NCBI GenBank assembly: GCA_023159155.1 | Contig: JAJNNX010000002.1 | Span: 1,426,001-1,490,000 of the forward strand | Reading direction: 5' to 3' | DNA length: 64,000 bases | Source: Ustulina deusta | Taxonomy: Eukaryota; Ascomycota; Sordariomycetes; Xylariales; Xylariaceae | Shown here: one piece after another, positions 46,701 to 60,245 of the stretch | Position numbering within the stretch: the first letter of the stretch is position 1 | Layout of the letters: each line of letters begins with the position of its first letter | Notes under the pieces: model-generated | The model's input: only the letters and a program-made list of their open reading frames with translations | Told to the model about the DNA's origin: nothing | The model's database searches: none | Made by a program: the position numbers and the translations under genes

Positions 46701-49700
46701 GCAGCGGGGGATGAGGATAGTCGGTAGGTATTCTTTTGCTCATCATTGGAAATAACGAGACCTTCCAGATCTGAAGGCGTCTCTGTCTCGATGAGGTTAC
46801 CTCCGAAATATTCAATAGTTGGAATTAGGTTGGGTTTGTCCCTGTAGACATCTTTGGTTAGCCTCGAAATATGGCCGTTGTGGATGCCATCTAATATGTC
46901 CTTAATAGGCTCGTCCAATTTGGTCGAGAATTTGGCGGCCATAGGACCCTGGAGGATACAAGTACGACCAACATCTTGGCCAATCACTGCTTCTAAATCT
47001 TCTGACTGCCAAAGAGAATCCTTCTTGAAGAAGAACTCGAAGTTTTCATCCAACGCTGGAACAAAAGTCACAGGCTTTTGGCCACGGCGCTGGCAAAGGA
47101 GCAGAAAGTGCTGGACGTCCTGGGCGTTGATGATCTGGGTATCCGCCTCAGAATACTGGGCCAGGATTTTCTCAATAGTGGGAGAAGGCTCATTGAGATC
47201 GGCATAGTTCTGTAGTAGGGATGGCTGGTTCGGACCGGTGGTAAACCGCTCCTCCAGGCGATGAATAAAATCGCCCGTTAACTTTTTATATGAAGGATCA
47301 ATCCAACGTGCCTCATGCTTAACATAAAGAAGTTCAACCATACGTCGCACCACTTCACCATAAGTCATGTCCTCAAGATCCACTGTCTGTCCATATTTAT
47401 TGCGGCCAAACCATACTTTCTGGAAATCGTCATTGAGCTTCTGGATAATGTAATCGCGATTCTTCTTGAGCTCTGCCACACGCTTCTCCTTGGGGAGGCT
47501 GAATATTTTTTGGTCCATCTCCGCCCAGAATCGTACACCCCGAGTGGCAAGCTTGTGAATTGGCTCACCCATCTCTGACCTCACGGTAATGACGCCGCCA
47601 GCAGGACCTTTGTAGGTCTTCTCCCACTGTTCGTCATCCAGGCCTTCTGCATCGACAATGGCCTGTTTAGCTGCCTTACTGGTATGTGCTTCCTTAGCGA
47701 CCATCATGCGACTGCCAAAAAGGCAGCCATCGAATGGCATCGCTGGATAGCCGTATTTCTTTGACCAGTCACCAGTAAGGTAGGGGTATGTGTCGTCCGC
47801 CCCGCCAAATCCACTTCCTGCTACAAGAATGATGTTGTCTGATCGTCTAATACGAACGTACATTTGGAGGATTGGTTGATGAAAGTCTTCGAAGGAGTGA
47901 TGACCCCCGCCTCGACCCCCAGTCCATTGAAGAATGACGGGAAACGTAGGATTGGCCTTGGCGATATTAATAACCGCCTGGATTGCTTCCAAAGAGCCAG
48001 GTTTGAAAGAAATATGCTTGAGACCTAAGGTCTCGATATATTCCTGGGCAACCTCGATAGATGGAACACCTGCACCGATGGTCAGCCCCTCGATAGGAAC
48101 ACCCTCAGATCGGAGCCGGCCAAGCAATGGTATTTGCCAACCCATAGCCCTTGGGTTGACGTAGATCAAGTTAACAGCGATACCACGTCCTGCAGGAACG
48201 GCCTGTTCAATCTTATTCAATGCTTCAGACATCGTTCTAGCATTATAATATCCACCACCACCCAACTCGATTTGGTAGCCAGCATTCATCGTTGCAGCTA
48301 CGAAATCCCATGGGACGGTGGCAGGGGTCATACCGGCGACGACAATTGGTGGGACACCGAGTAATCTGCTCATCTTGGTGTCCACGTAGAGTTTACCAGT
48401 GGATGTCTTGACGAGGCGTGGGCCGTACTTCCTAACCCAATCGTCGGCATAAACAATTGCGTGCTTTTCGTCACGGTCAAAGAGTTCGGACTTGTATCCG
48501 ACTTCTTGCGCAGAACCATCAACAGTTCCAGCAAGAATAACACGTACGCCTGTGCCCTCCTTGTTACGGCTGGTCAAGACGCCAAGACCTGAGATTCCCC
48601 CTGGACCGAAGTCAAGTACGTGAGTCGCTCCAGGGAACTGAGTTGCCTTTTCCCACTGTACCGAATCTCGCGTAATCATGCGCACCAGGGACGGGACAAT
48701 GTCACCTTGGACGGTGGTCCTTAGATCTTCGCCAGTACATGTATTATAGACTGCAATTCCCAGTGATGATACGTCAATCTTGATGCTACTAAGATCTTGA
48801 TCGATAAGCTTGGTCGCATCGGCAAGATATTTGCTGTGGAATGGCGCAGTGATAGGCAAGAAGCGATTGACAAAGCGTACTTTCCGTTCTGTGTGAGGTA
48901 TTCGATTCTGATCCAATCCTGTTGGGGCCTTCACTTTTCGTAATTGTAGGTTGAGACCATACAGCGAGATGGGAGGACCAGTTACGACCATGTTTCTTGG
49001 GCTATTGACTAACGAGACGGCAATATGGCGGTCTTCAGGGAGATACTGATTTGTCGCATCAATGTGCTTTTGTACCTCACTCTGGGGTAAATCGCGAATG
49101 CTCAACATAGGGGTTGGTTCTCCCTCACCATTGTCAATCGAATCTCGTAGCGTGCCCGGTGTTAATGAAGTCTTCGGGAATACTTGCTGGCTACGAGCAC
49201 CAATCCAGAACAGAATTGTTAACGCATAGCTAGCATATTTTTCGAATGACTCCCAGGAGTCAGCTGCGGCAGTGGCTGCTGCAACCACTACTCCTTGGGA
49301 GTGGCCGGTAGCACCCTCAATGCGTTCTCGGAGAATGCCAGGATGCACACCCAGGCCCTTCCCAAGAATTTGATAGTGACACAGCTGCACCAGCCCGATT
49401 AGAGGGAAGCTGACCGGTGCAGATACCAGATAGTCAGTATCTGGGGTCGCATCCGGCGAGCGCAACCATTCCATAACATCGATACCCTTCGCATACAGCT
49501 TCTCGGCCCGAGGGTCCCGCGCCAAGTTATGAAGAAGCTCTGCTGATCGTGTAATTAACTCGCCCACGAATGAAGGATAAGTCTGGTATACTTCGCGAAG
49601 CTCGTCGAAGTACTCGACAATGTTTCCTTGGCCCCCGAAAATGCTATAAATCGTTGTATCACCTTCGTCAGCAGCTCTGAACAAGGCGGATTCATGAGGT

Positions 49701-50155
49701 TTCATTGCCCGGTTGGCGACAGAACGGGCAGCGTAGTAGCTTCTTATAACCGCGATCTGCTTTTCGAGGATACCAGGAAGAGTCTTCGCTAAAGCGTGAA
49801 CATCGTTGCCTCTGAGATACATGCGCTCAAAGTCGTTGAGAATGAGCTTCAACACTTCTTCATACGACCCCTGAGCATCATCCTCCCCCTCTTCTACCTC
49901 GTGGGCAATGAAACCCATATATCGGGCTACGAGCTCGGCTACTGACGATGGTTCGTCATCTTGGGCCAATTCGTCGGTCGGAGAAGGTAGACCGGCCGTG
50001 AAGCGGTCCTTCAATTCTGAGGCATGGAAATGGAGGTTTGTTGGCACAAGAAACGAGGACTCGAGCGACCCATGCGAGAGCGTCAGGGGGCGAAGAGAGG
50101 AAGAGGATCTGGGTGTAGATACGCCCGTCTGGGGCCCGGTATTTGTGCCGTACAT
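43791..50155 (-). CDS. FAS1: Fatty acid synthase beta subunit
   Basis: Two exons, 50155-44965 and 44914-43791, separated by a 50-bp intron, give about 2104 residues. The ATG at 50155 begins MYGT...GPQTG, the usual N terminus of filamentous-fungal FAS beta; the longer frame to 50176 lacks an ATG. Domains in order are: acetyltransferase ([12 protein letters not shown], Ser near 280); the FMN-dependent enoyl reductase ([20 protein letters not shown] and [17 protein letters not shown]); the double hot-dog dehydratase with a catalytic His in [12 protein letters not shown]; and malonyl/palmitoyl transferase ([15 protein letters not shown], Ser about 1837). With the alpha subunit it forms the alpha6-beta6 cytosolic complex that makes palmitate and stearate. 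It is divergent from FAS2, an arrangement common in Pezizomycotina that allows joint control. All active-site motifs look intact. Confidence 0.97.
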
Positions 50156-51185
50156 TGTGGAAGGACGTCGGTTCAATCCTGTCGTTCCCTGGGGGTTTTC
50201 CCGGTATACTAGATGCTCAAGTCAGCAATGAGACGAACTGCATAGCAAGGAGCACGCAAATTTAGGGCCATACGTCTCTATGGGAACGATCTCCGTTGAC
50301 TCAGCAAAGAGCAGGAGAGGTCCAAAACGGTGCAGTGAGGAATTATTATTTCAACCCCGCTGGAGAGTTTGGGAGGGATAAGAGTAGAAGGTGTTTATGT
50401 CTATTAGAAGCGCCAATGACTGGAGCGCCTAGGAATGGTGATCGTGGAAAGTCGGGGATGTATTATTTTGAAGCAAGAACACGACGGTGGCCTCGTTTCG
50501 TATGTGTGACAGTTATGTGGTCAGACTGCCGGGACTCGATACTTTAGAGATTTGACAGCTGGATCGCAAGAAACAATCCACAATGGCATATACTGGAAAG
50601 AGCGAACCTGGGAGAGATAGTTCGTGGTCCCTTGAAGCTTCAGCCCGATGGTTTTTCTTGTGGGGCGCCGTGTTGTGATGTGAGTACTTGCTTTCTTCGG
50701 TACACTGACTGGTAGATACGACGTGTGAGCCTGGGTGAGTTGAGCTCCATGATAACCACTGATTGCCTGAGCCGGGGTACTTCTGCAGGTACTTTAGAAG
50801 GTACCTCTGCTCCCTAGCCACCGATTAGCGGGCGATGTCCTTAACCGACTCCCTTGTCCTGTTCTCAACATGCTACTCCAGCGGGTACGTACTTCTCCCC
50901 CAATGATACCAAACCCGCCAAAATTTGCTGCTAGGCAGCCAAAAAAAAAAAAAGGTCCATTCGCTACTTCGCGCCAAACAATCTTGCTTCATCTTGTTGG
51001 GGATGGAGTTGGAATTGGGTGCCACACCTCAATCCCAGACCCCTGTCAAAAGATGGGATCAACCAGGGCAGTTGGGAGAATCCCAATTCTGGACCTCACC
51101 ACCCTGCTATCCCCACGAGTATCTCTACATAGGTAATAGTCCAGGCTGACTTTCACCTCGAATTCACTCCAGGGTGAAAGTGATT

Positions 51186-51208
51186 AAAAAATAAAATAAA
51201 ATAAAATA
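51186..51208. repeat. (TAAAA)n microsatellite
   Basis: Consecutive TAAAA units in the FAS intergenic region. Confidence 0.85.
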
Positions 51209-52430
51209 TTGTCTCTATACCCCGCAACAGTAATGAGTTGATCGCTGCGCCAAGTACCCGCCGTGAAACTTCAGAAATTCAACAAAAGTCTCAGTTAAAC
51301 TTGCGTTTACCTGGAATGTAAGGGACAATGTAGGTTCTTAAAGTTTCAAGTTCGCCAACAAACAGTGTCTATCTGTCATTAGACATAATGCAACTGGATT
51401 TTATCTAGTATCAGTCTTTGCCTGAGTCAAAGTCCCCTCACCTCGTCTTCTACGGTAGTACAAGAAGCAGTCTAACTAAGAAAGCACCCTATGACACCAG
51501 CTGTCACTTGAGGCAGTAATATTGACCCTCTGTCTTTCTTGCCCATCATTCACAACAAGGTTAGCAGGGGAGCGGCAATCTTGAACAAAAGTGACACAAC
51601 TTGGAACTGTGGGCTGTCAGATGTTAGAGAATAAACCTAATGCTGTGGTTTACACTACTTATAGAGCAAGGCAAAGAAAGGGTGATGATATTGTACACTC
51701 GAGAGAATAACAGAAAGGGATAAAAAAAAACCACTGAAAAACTTATTGTTCAAGTATAGGTACTTACTCACTAGATTAGAAGAACCAAAATATTAGGTCC
51801 TCCATCTAGCCCGTTCTACTGGTACTACGGAACAGCGGCTGCCAAGCCGCCATATGTACACAAATGGGGGCGAATTGACATTCACTCAAAGCGCAGATCT
51901 CTATGAGGTAAAGGACATGACACTCCAGACACAGAGAAGCCACAACAAACTCAGATCATTGCAATACTTAGTGAATTATCTCCAGGGCACGCACTAGCCA
52001 CAGGAGTTTTTTGTTTTGTTTTTTTCCTTTCTCCAATGATCCGAGATAAATTCGTGTGGGGAAAGCTGGCTACACTAGTAGGTGTTTGTCAATAGGTAGG
52101 TACTTAGTTACATTACCTCCTGATAGGTAGGACACTTAAGATCGTTGAGAAATAGTGGGGTATATCAACAAGGTCAAGACAACCTTCATTGAAATCAGAG
52201 AGGTACCTACTACTAAGTACATGTGTGGGGGATGCCATGAGCTAATTGCATGCTGTCTACCGGTACACTAGGTAGGTATACCGATGAAGCTACTAGGTAC
52301 CTTCCCTTCGCTTGGCCACTAGGATCCATAGTATCCAATCCATATTATTGAACTACTTTCCTTGGTCATTTCCTTTGTCTAGCGGCAGCGGACTCCACCG
52401 CCGTCTAACCGAACATAAATCTTTTGAGGT

Positions 52431-52436
52431 CACGTG
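52431..52436. promoter_or_regulatory. CACGTG E-box in the FAS intergenic region
   Basis: A perfect palindromic bHLH core site about 950 bp upstream of the FAS2 ATG. In fungi lipid genes are often controlled by bHLH factors, so it is a reasonable candidate, but one 6-mer is expected by chance about every 4 kb. Confidence 0.35.
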
Positions 52437-52527
52437 AGGGAAGCTGTCTCGATTGGCTGTAGGGGCATACGGCCACAGTCGCAGTTTTTTAATTTAGATA
52501 GCGCACCCTAGGTTAGACGTTAATACA

Positions 52528-52549
52528 CTACTACTACTACTACTACTAC
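52528..52549. repeat. (CTA)n microsatellite
   Basis: Seven CTA units in perfect tandem plus a partial unit, in the FAS intergenic region. Confidence 0.95.
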
Positions 52550-53381
52550 ATATTATTGAACTTGCAGCTGCAGGCACCCTTTGCCCCGAGGGTCATTGTC
52601 ACTAACTAAGATCAGTGGGAAAAAAAAAATTAAGATTCTCTGTTCACAACTGAGTTCAACATTTGGGAAAGCTTCGTTTGACCCTGTGTCTGCTGCAGCC
52701 TGGGTACTCCTAATCTGGCAAGGTTGCAAGGTCACCTCCCTCCTTGCTCCATTGACCGACGTGTATGTTTGGAAGCTAACCAGACCTCTACTGTTTTACG
52801 CAGTACCTCGATAGGTACCGCACTAGTGCAGGTATTTCGGTACCAGCAAAGTGTTGACGTCGGATTGCTGTTCGGATTCGAGCAGTACTACACTACCTTT
52901 TACACCTCCCTATCTACTACGTAGGTACCTACCTACCCAGTGGCCGGCTCGTCGAAGAAACACACCCGTCTCTCCATTACCGCCTCAACTAAAATTTCTA
53001 ACATATTCTGCGGGAAGCAACTGATACAGCTTTCAAGGACCCCAACTCAAGACGATCCTCAACTTTACAAACGACCCCCTTTAATAGACACATCTAATCT
53101 ATTTTGTTCAAATCTGCCCGCACTCAAGCCCACGGCTTCTGTTGTCCGTCGGTCCACCCACCCGCGTTTTTAATTTTTGTTGGTTTCCCTACCGGGCCAA
53201 CGACACAAATCGAGTCACTGCTCTCTCAACACCAAGGAAACGACGTGGTGCTTTGCTATACTCGAGGACCCTCGACGAACTTCGACGCCCTTCAAGGATA
53301 ACTGATATCGCTTCCGCCTCGTACCTGTCCTCGTCGTTTTCCTGCGCTTATCCATTAGACCGCATCGACATTACGATCAAA

Positions 53382-56300
53382 ATGCGCCCTGAAATTGAGC
53401 AAGAACTTGCCCACACCTTGCTCGTTGAGCTTCTAGCATACCAATTCGCGTCGCCTGTGAGGTGGATCGAAACACAAGATGTGTTTTTGGGCGAGAAGAC
53501 AGCCGAGCGGATTGTGGAGGTTGGTCCTGCAGATACTTTAGGTGTAATGGCCAAAAGAACGTTAGCCTCCAAATATGAAGCCTTTGACGCCGCCAAATCA
53601 GTTCAGCGACAGATTCTATGCTACAACAAGGATGCCAAAGAAATATACTACGATGTCGATCCAGTTGAAGAAGAGCCAGAAGCTTCACCCAGTGCTGCAG
53701 AGAGTGCGTCGAGCCAGGCACCTGCCCCAACTACGGCCGCCGCTCCAGTCGCCGCGGCTCAGGCCCCGAGTGCAGGTCCAGCAGCAGCAGTTCCAGACTC
53801 ACCAGTGACAGCTCTTGAACTCGTAAGGGCTTTGATTGCTCAGAAGCTCAAGAAGCCGTTCCTAGAGGTCCCACTAGGGAAGGCAATCAAAGACCTAGTC
53901 GGAGGTCAGTGTCACTGTTCTGAAATATTGACCAAAAGGTGCTAATAGTGGTGCAGGTAAATCGACATTGCAAAATGAGATCCTGGGAGATCTAGGCAAA
54001 GAATTCGGGTCGACACCAGAGAAGCCAGAAGATACTCCCTTAGACGAACTTTCGGCACTCATGCAAGCGACGTTTAACGGTCAGCTGGGAAAACACTCTC
54101 AGTCATTGATTGCGCGTTTGGTTTCGTCGAAAATGCCTGGTGGTTTCAACATCACTCTTGTTCGAAAGTATTTAGAAACTCGATGGGGTCTCGCATCCGG
54201 TCGGCAAGATGGTGTCTTAGTCTTGGCCATAACTATGGAACCGGCGTCGCGATTGCCTTCAGAGGCGGAGGCTAAGGCATACTTTGACGACGTTGTACAG
54301 AAGTATGCTTCTAATGCGGGGATCACGTTGTCGACAGCAGCAGCAGCCGGGCCGGCCGCCGGGGGCAGTGGCGGCATGATGATGGACCCGGCTGCCATCG
54401 ACGCCCTCACCAAGGATCAGCGGGCGCTTTTCAAGCAGCAGCTCGAACTTCTTGCGCGATACTTGAAGATGGACCTTCGTGCTGGTGACAAGGCGGCGCA
54501 AACGAACAGTGAATCTCAACAGGTCTTACAGGCCCAATTGGACTTATGGAATGCCGAACACGGCGATGTTTATGCAGCCGGCATCGAGCCTGTCTTCAGT
54601 CCTCTCAAAGCTCGCACCTATGACTCATCATGGAATTGGGCACGTCAAGATGCACTTAGCATGTACTACGACGTGATTTTTGGTCGACTTCAAGTAGTCG
54701 ACCGGGAAATCGTTAGTCAGTGCATCCGTATTATGACCAAGTCAAACCCTCTTCTTCTAGAATTTATGCAATATCACATTGATAACTGCCCGACGGAACG
54801 GGGAGAAACATACAAACTCGCCAAAGAGTTAGGCGAGCAACTAATCGAGAACTGCAAGGAGGTTCTCAATGTTTCCCCTGTCTACAAAGATGTTGCTATT
54901 CCCACTGGGCCACATACAACCGTTGATGCTCGTGGCAATCTCAGTTACGAAGAAGTTCCGCGACAGAGTTGCCGAAAACTCGAACATTACGTCCAACAGA
55001 TGGCAGAAGGCGGTAAGATTTCCGAATACGGTAATCGAACCAAGGTACAAAACGATCTTGGCCGACTTGTGAAGCTTATTAAAGAGCAGCACAAGATGTC
55101 AAAAACAGCAAAGCTCGAGTTCAAAAATTTATACGGTAACGTTCTCCGCTCCCTCGCCATGAATGAGAGCCAAATACTGCCAAAAGACAACGGCAAAGCG
55201 AACGGCCTTGTAAAGAAGACTGGCCTGAAGAGCAACGGTCAAACGAGCAAAGGAAAGATGGAAACTATCCCCTTCCTACATCTCAAGCGACACAACCTCC
55301 ATGGCTGGGATTATAGCAAGAAGCTCACTGGCATTTACCTGGATTGTCTCGAGGAGGCAGCCAAGTCGGGTATCACTTACGAAGGCAAGTATGCACTCAT
55401 GACTGGTGCTGGTGCTGGGTCAATTGGTGCCGAAGTTCTGCAGGGCCTCATCAGCGGCGGCGCGAAAGTCGTTGTGACAACCAGCCGATTTTCACGACAG
55501 GTTACGGAATATTATCAGTCCATGTACGCCAGGTACGGCGCTCGTGGGTCTCAGCTCGTCGTGGTACCATTCAACCAAGGCAGTAAGCAAGATGTCGAGG
55601 CGCTTATCGAATACATCTATGACCCTAAGAGTGGCCTTGGCTGGGATCTTGATTATATCATCCCTTTCGCTGCTATCCCAGAAAATGGACGACAGATTGA
55701 TGGCATTGATTCGAAATCAGAACTCGCGCACCGAATAATGCTGACCAATCTACTGCGCTTACTGGGCTGCGTAAAGACCCAGAAGTCTGACCGTGGATTC
55801 GAAACGCGTCCTGCACAAGTGGTATTACCTCTGTCTCCTAACCATGGTACTTTCGGCAGTGATGGTCTCTACTCTGAATCGAAGCTTGGGCTAGAGACTC
55901 TGTTCAATCGCTGGCATTCTGAGGATTGGGCTAACTATCTTACCATCTGTGGAGCTGTCATCGGCTGGACCCGTGGTACTGGTTTGATGTCGGGCAATAA
56001 CATTGTGGCTGAAGGTGTAGAGAAGTTTGGTGTTCGTACTTTCTCTCAACAAGAGATGGCGTTTAATCTCCTTGGGTTAATGTCACCCGACATTGTAGAC
56101 ATCTGCCAGAATGAGCCTGTCTTCGCTGATCTCAATGGTGGTCTTCAGTTCATTCCTGACTTGAACGACGCAATGACACGGCTTCGAAAAGATATAATGG
56201 AAGACAGCGAGGTCCGAAAAGCTGTCACCAAAGAAACCGCCTTGGAGAACAAGATTGTTCATGGTGAAGACTCCGAGGTACTATACAGAAAGAAGATCAT

Positions 56301-59082
56301 TGAGCCACGAGCCAATATTAAGTTTGACTTCCCAGCTCTGCCAGATTGGGAGAGCGAAGTTAAGCCACTCAATAAGAATCTTGAAGGCATGGTCGACCTG
56401 GATAAGGTGGTTGTGGTGACTGGCTTTGCCGAAGTCGGACCCTGGGGCAATGCAAGAACCCGCTGGGAGATAGAAGCTTACGGCGAGTTCTCATTAGAAG
56501 GCTGTATAGAAATGGCGTGGGTTATGGGTCTCATTAGAAACCATAACGGGCCTATCAAGGGCCACCCATATTCTGGCTGGGTGGATGCCAAGACCGGAGA
56601 ACCCGTGGAAGACAAGGATGTGAAGCCGAAGTACGAAAAGTACATCCTTGAACATGCGGGTATCCGTCTCATTGAGCCGGAGCTATTTGAGGGATATGAC
56701 CCCAATAAGAAGATGATGCTTCACGAAGTATCATTGGAAGAAGATCTAGAACCGTTTGAAGGTTCCAAGGAAACCGCAGAGGAATTTAAGAGGCAGCATG
56801 GTGACAAATGTGAGATCTTTGAAATCCCAGAGTCTGGTGAATACGTCATCCGAATGAAGAGAGGTGCTACTCTCTGGATTCCCAAGGCTCTTCGGTTCGA
56901 TCGTCTTGTTGCTGGTCAACTTCCGACAGGTTGGGATGCGAAGAAATATGGTGTTCCTGACGATATCATCTCCCAAGTCGACCGGGTAACACTATTCGTT
57001 CTCGTATCTGTCGCAGAGGCCCTCTTAACATCCGGTATTTCTGACCCTTACGAATTCTACAAGTACGTACATGTGTCCGAACTTGGAAACTGTATTGGTT
57101 CCGGAATGGGTGGTATGACCGCTCTTAACGGAATGTACAACAAGCGCAAGATGGACCAACCAGTCCAGAACGATATTCTCCAGGAATCATTCATCAACAC
57201 CATGGCGGCTTGGGTCAACATGCTGTTGCTTTCATCCTCTGGGCCTATCAAAACCCCAGTTGGTGCTTGTGCTACTGCTGTCGAGTCTATTGATATCGGT
57301 TACGAGACAATCATGGAGGGTAAGGCACGCGTATGCATTGTTGGTGGTTTTGACGACTTCAGTGAGGAAGGTTCCTTCGAATTCGCCAATATGAAGGCAA
57401 CAAGTAACGCCGTCGATGAGTTTGCACATGGTCGTACTCCACAAGAGATGTCCCGTCCCACTACCACGACTCGAAATGGATTCATGGAATCTCAAGGGTG
57501 CGGTGTCCAAGTTATCATGACAGCTAAGCTCGCGATTGACATGGGACTCCCAATCTACGGTGTTCTCGCCCTAACGACGACAGCAAGTGACAAAATCGGC
57601 CGTTCAGTACCGGCACCTGGTCAAGGTGTTCTGACCACTGCACGTGAAGCACCTGGGAAATTCCCATCACCTCTGCTTGACATAAAGTACCGCCGCCGTC
57701 AAATCGGCCTTCGCAAAAAGCAAATCTGTAATTGGAAGGAATTGGAGCTTGAGTACCTCTATGAAGAGGTTGCTGCAATGCAAGCTCAAGGCCATCAGTT
57801 TGACGAGAAGGAGTACACCCAAGAGAGGGCTGTTCATATTGAAAAGGAGGCAGAGAGACAAGAGAAAGAAGCACTCCGAAGCTTTGGCAACAATTTCTGG
57901 AAGCAAGACCCAACGATTGCTCCTCTGCGTGGCTGTTTGGCCACTTGGGGGCTGACGATTGATGACCTCGACGTTGCATCCTTTCACGGTACCTCGACCA
58001 AGGCAAACGATAAGAACGAGTCTTCAGTTATCTGCCAGCAACTTCGCCACCTTGGTCGCAAGAAGGGTAACGCCGTTATGGGTATCTTCCAGAAGTATCT
58101 GACTGGACATCCGAAGGGTGCTGCTGGCGCGTGGATGTTCAACGGATGTCTTCAGGTCCTCAACTCGGGCCTGGTTCCTGGTAACCGCAACGCTGACAAT
58201 ATCGATGAAGTTATGGAAAAGTTTGACCTAATCGTATACCCGAGTCGAAGCATTCAGACAGATGGGGTAAAAGCATTCTCAGTGACATCCTTTGGTTTCG
58301 GTCAAAAGGGTGCCCAGGCTATCGGTATCCATCCTCGATACCTATTCGCGGCGCTTGACCAGGCGACATATGCCGAGTACCAAACCAAAGTCACGGCCCG
58401 TCAAAAGAAGGCGTACAGATACTTCCATAACGGCCTGGTTCACAATTCTCTCTTCCAAGCCAAGTCAAACGCGCCCTACACTGATGAACAGCTCTCATCA
58501 GTTCTACTCAACCCGGACGCGAGAGTCACTGAGGACAAGAAGACCACGGATCTGATATATGCCACGAATTTTGCCAAACAGGCCACGGCGCCACAGATCG
58601 CAAGAACCAGGACCACGAAGGAAGTGGTCGAAGGCCTGGCTCGGAGCCTTGAGACCGGGAAGAATAATAAGGTTGGTGTTGATGTAGAAGACATTGCTGC
58701 CATTAACATCGACAACGACACATTTGTGGAGCGTAACTTCACTGAAAAGGAGATCGCTTATTGTCGAAAGATGCCGAGCCCGCAGAGTTCTTTCGCCGGG
58801 CGATGGAGCGCAAAGGAGGCTGTATTTAAAAGTCTTGGCGTTCAAAGCAAAGGCGCTGGTGCGCCACTAAAGGATATTGAAATCTTACCCAACGAGAAGA
58901 GTGCTCCCATTGTCTCTGTAAGTTGGTGACCACCCGGTTCTCCTCTTAGCCAGTCGACTAACCGTCTCTAGCTCCATGGTGATGCCGCTGCTGCTGCAAA
59001 GAAGGCAGGCGTAAAGGAGATCACTGTCTCTATTTCTCACTCCGAGACGCAGTCCATTGCCATTGCTGTGGCCACCTTCTAA
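53382..59082 (+). CDS. FAS2: Fatty acid synthase alpha subunit
   Basis: Three exons, 53382-53904, 53957-58917 and 58972-59082, with introns of 52 and 54 bp, give about 1864 residues. Start [18 protein letters not shown] is the conserved N terminus. An Ala/Pro-rich linker (about 110-150) leads to the acyl-carrier domain, where the attachment Ser177 lies in [10 protein letters not shown]; intron 1 splits the Gly before it. The ketoreductase follows, with a Rossmann motif ([16 protein letters not shown]) and YSESK (Tyr near 813). The ketosynthase has Cys1279 in [12 protein letters not shown] and His motifs in [13 protein letters not shown] and [10 protein letters not shown]. The C-terminal phosphopantetheinyl transferase ([23 protein letters not shown]) activates its own carrier domain. 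The last exon encodes the PPT end, finishing SIAIAVATF. It partners with FAS1 in the cytosolic type I FAS. All catalytic motifs are intact. Confidence 0.98.
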
Positions 59083-60245
59083 GGCTCCGCGGCAAACTTC
59101 TCCGTTGGCTTTTGTACATTATGGGATTGGCGTTTCAACGTGTGGGCTTAGTACCCCCATTCAATGTATAAGATGCGTTAGTGTGAGGCAAGACACAAAG
59201 TAGAAGGGTTCGCATTGGTTCAGACATCAGAAGCGGTGTTCACAGAAGACGGCCAAGGTAAAAAAGCTGTCGTGCGGATTGTCGCGTCGTCCATAGAGAT
59301 CGACAAACCTATACAATACAGTATTAAATTTCAAATTCAAGATTCACACGATAACTATTATTGATTGTGGCAGCCCCCACCCGGCAGCCTCCTGAATGTT
59401 GCGCACTCCCCATATCCTCTCCTCCTGTCCCTCCATGACAACGTTAGAGAAGGTGTTGACTGAATATGGTCTGAGTGATGCCTTCGCCTGCCCCACCCAC
59501 CACTCTGCTTCACAGAAAGAAGAATTCAAGTGTTCGAATCAGCAAACCTCGTTCTTTAGGCCTGCAGAACCTCTATCAGAAATAACCAAAGACGAAACAT
59601 TACTGGCAAGTATTGGTAATTTAAAAAGGCTGCTAATGCCCACTTTATACTTTTGATTTAGGTAGGTTTTCTGATTCTACATCTCTGTGCACAACATATT
59701 CACTAGCCAGTGTGTATCGCCTTCCCTCTCCTCATGCCGCACCACCACGCCCACCAACACCCCATTGCGCCTGTGCCTGTACAACATCAACCTTGATGGC
59801 TGGCAGCTCTCTGCCCAACCAGTCGGCCCTGCTAAGAACTTAGTCTCGGCTAGGTACCTTAAAAAGCGGCCAACAGCTTCCCTACTAATGCCCTCACCAG
59901 CACTCTCATCAACACCAGTCCACCGGTCTGCATCGGCCGTAAGTACAGTAACGGCATTTCGATCATCGAGTTCTGGTGCACGGAGAGCGAATAGAGAAGC
60001 CCGTCTGCAGTCAGTGGTTCCTGAACCTCCCGTATGTTTAAAGAGAGTTGCCTATATCTCTATACAGAGCCCTACGATAACCATTCCCCAGAGGTCGGTA
60101 ATAGTCACCTAACACTTCAAAATCACGGGTTCTATTAAAGTTCATAATTACCAACTGAGAATAGAGCCACATGACGTATCTCTCACATCAATATATAGCA
60201 ATAGCAATCTTCTCACGTGGACTCCGACATCCCCCATCCGTGTTG
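59083..60245. other. Intergenic DNA between convergent FAS2 and permease
   Basis: About 1.2 kb. At 59344-59530 both strands carry protein-like short frames in opposite orientation. A 141-codon plus-strand Ser/Thr/Pro-rich frame lies at 59687-60112. None has a recognised domain, so no gene is called. Confidence 0.5.

Larger units (their letters stand above)
50156..53381. promoter_or_regulatory. Bidirectional intergenic region between FAS1 and FAS2
   Basis: About 3.2 kb separates the two divergent FAS start codons, so it must carry both promoters and probably long 5' leaders. A palindromic CACGTG E-box lies at 52431-52436 inside GGTCACGTGAGG, with an ATTGG (inverted CCAAT) about 15 bp beyond. 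TACCTA/TAGGTA words cluster at 52090-52300 and 52800-52940. Simple repeats include TAAAA repeats near 51186-51208 and a CTA run. Adjacent to FAS1, a GT...CGACAG pattern ending near 50180 could be a 5'-UTR intron. No protein-coding gene is supported. Confidence 0.6.

Noticed and set aside
43791..59082. FAS pair as part of a secondary-metabolite cluster with the bANK regulator
   Set aside because: Both subunits look like the standard housekeeping enzymes, lie 11 kb or more away beyond guanine deaminase, and no other biosynthetic gene is present.
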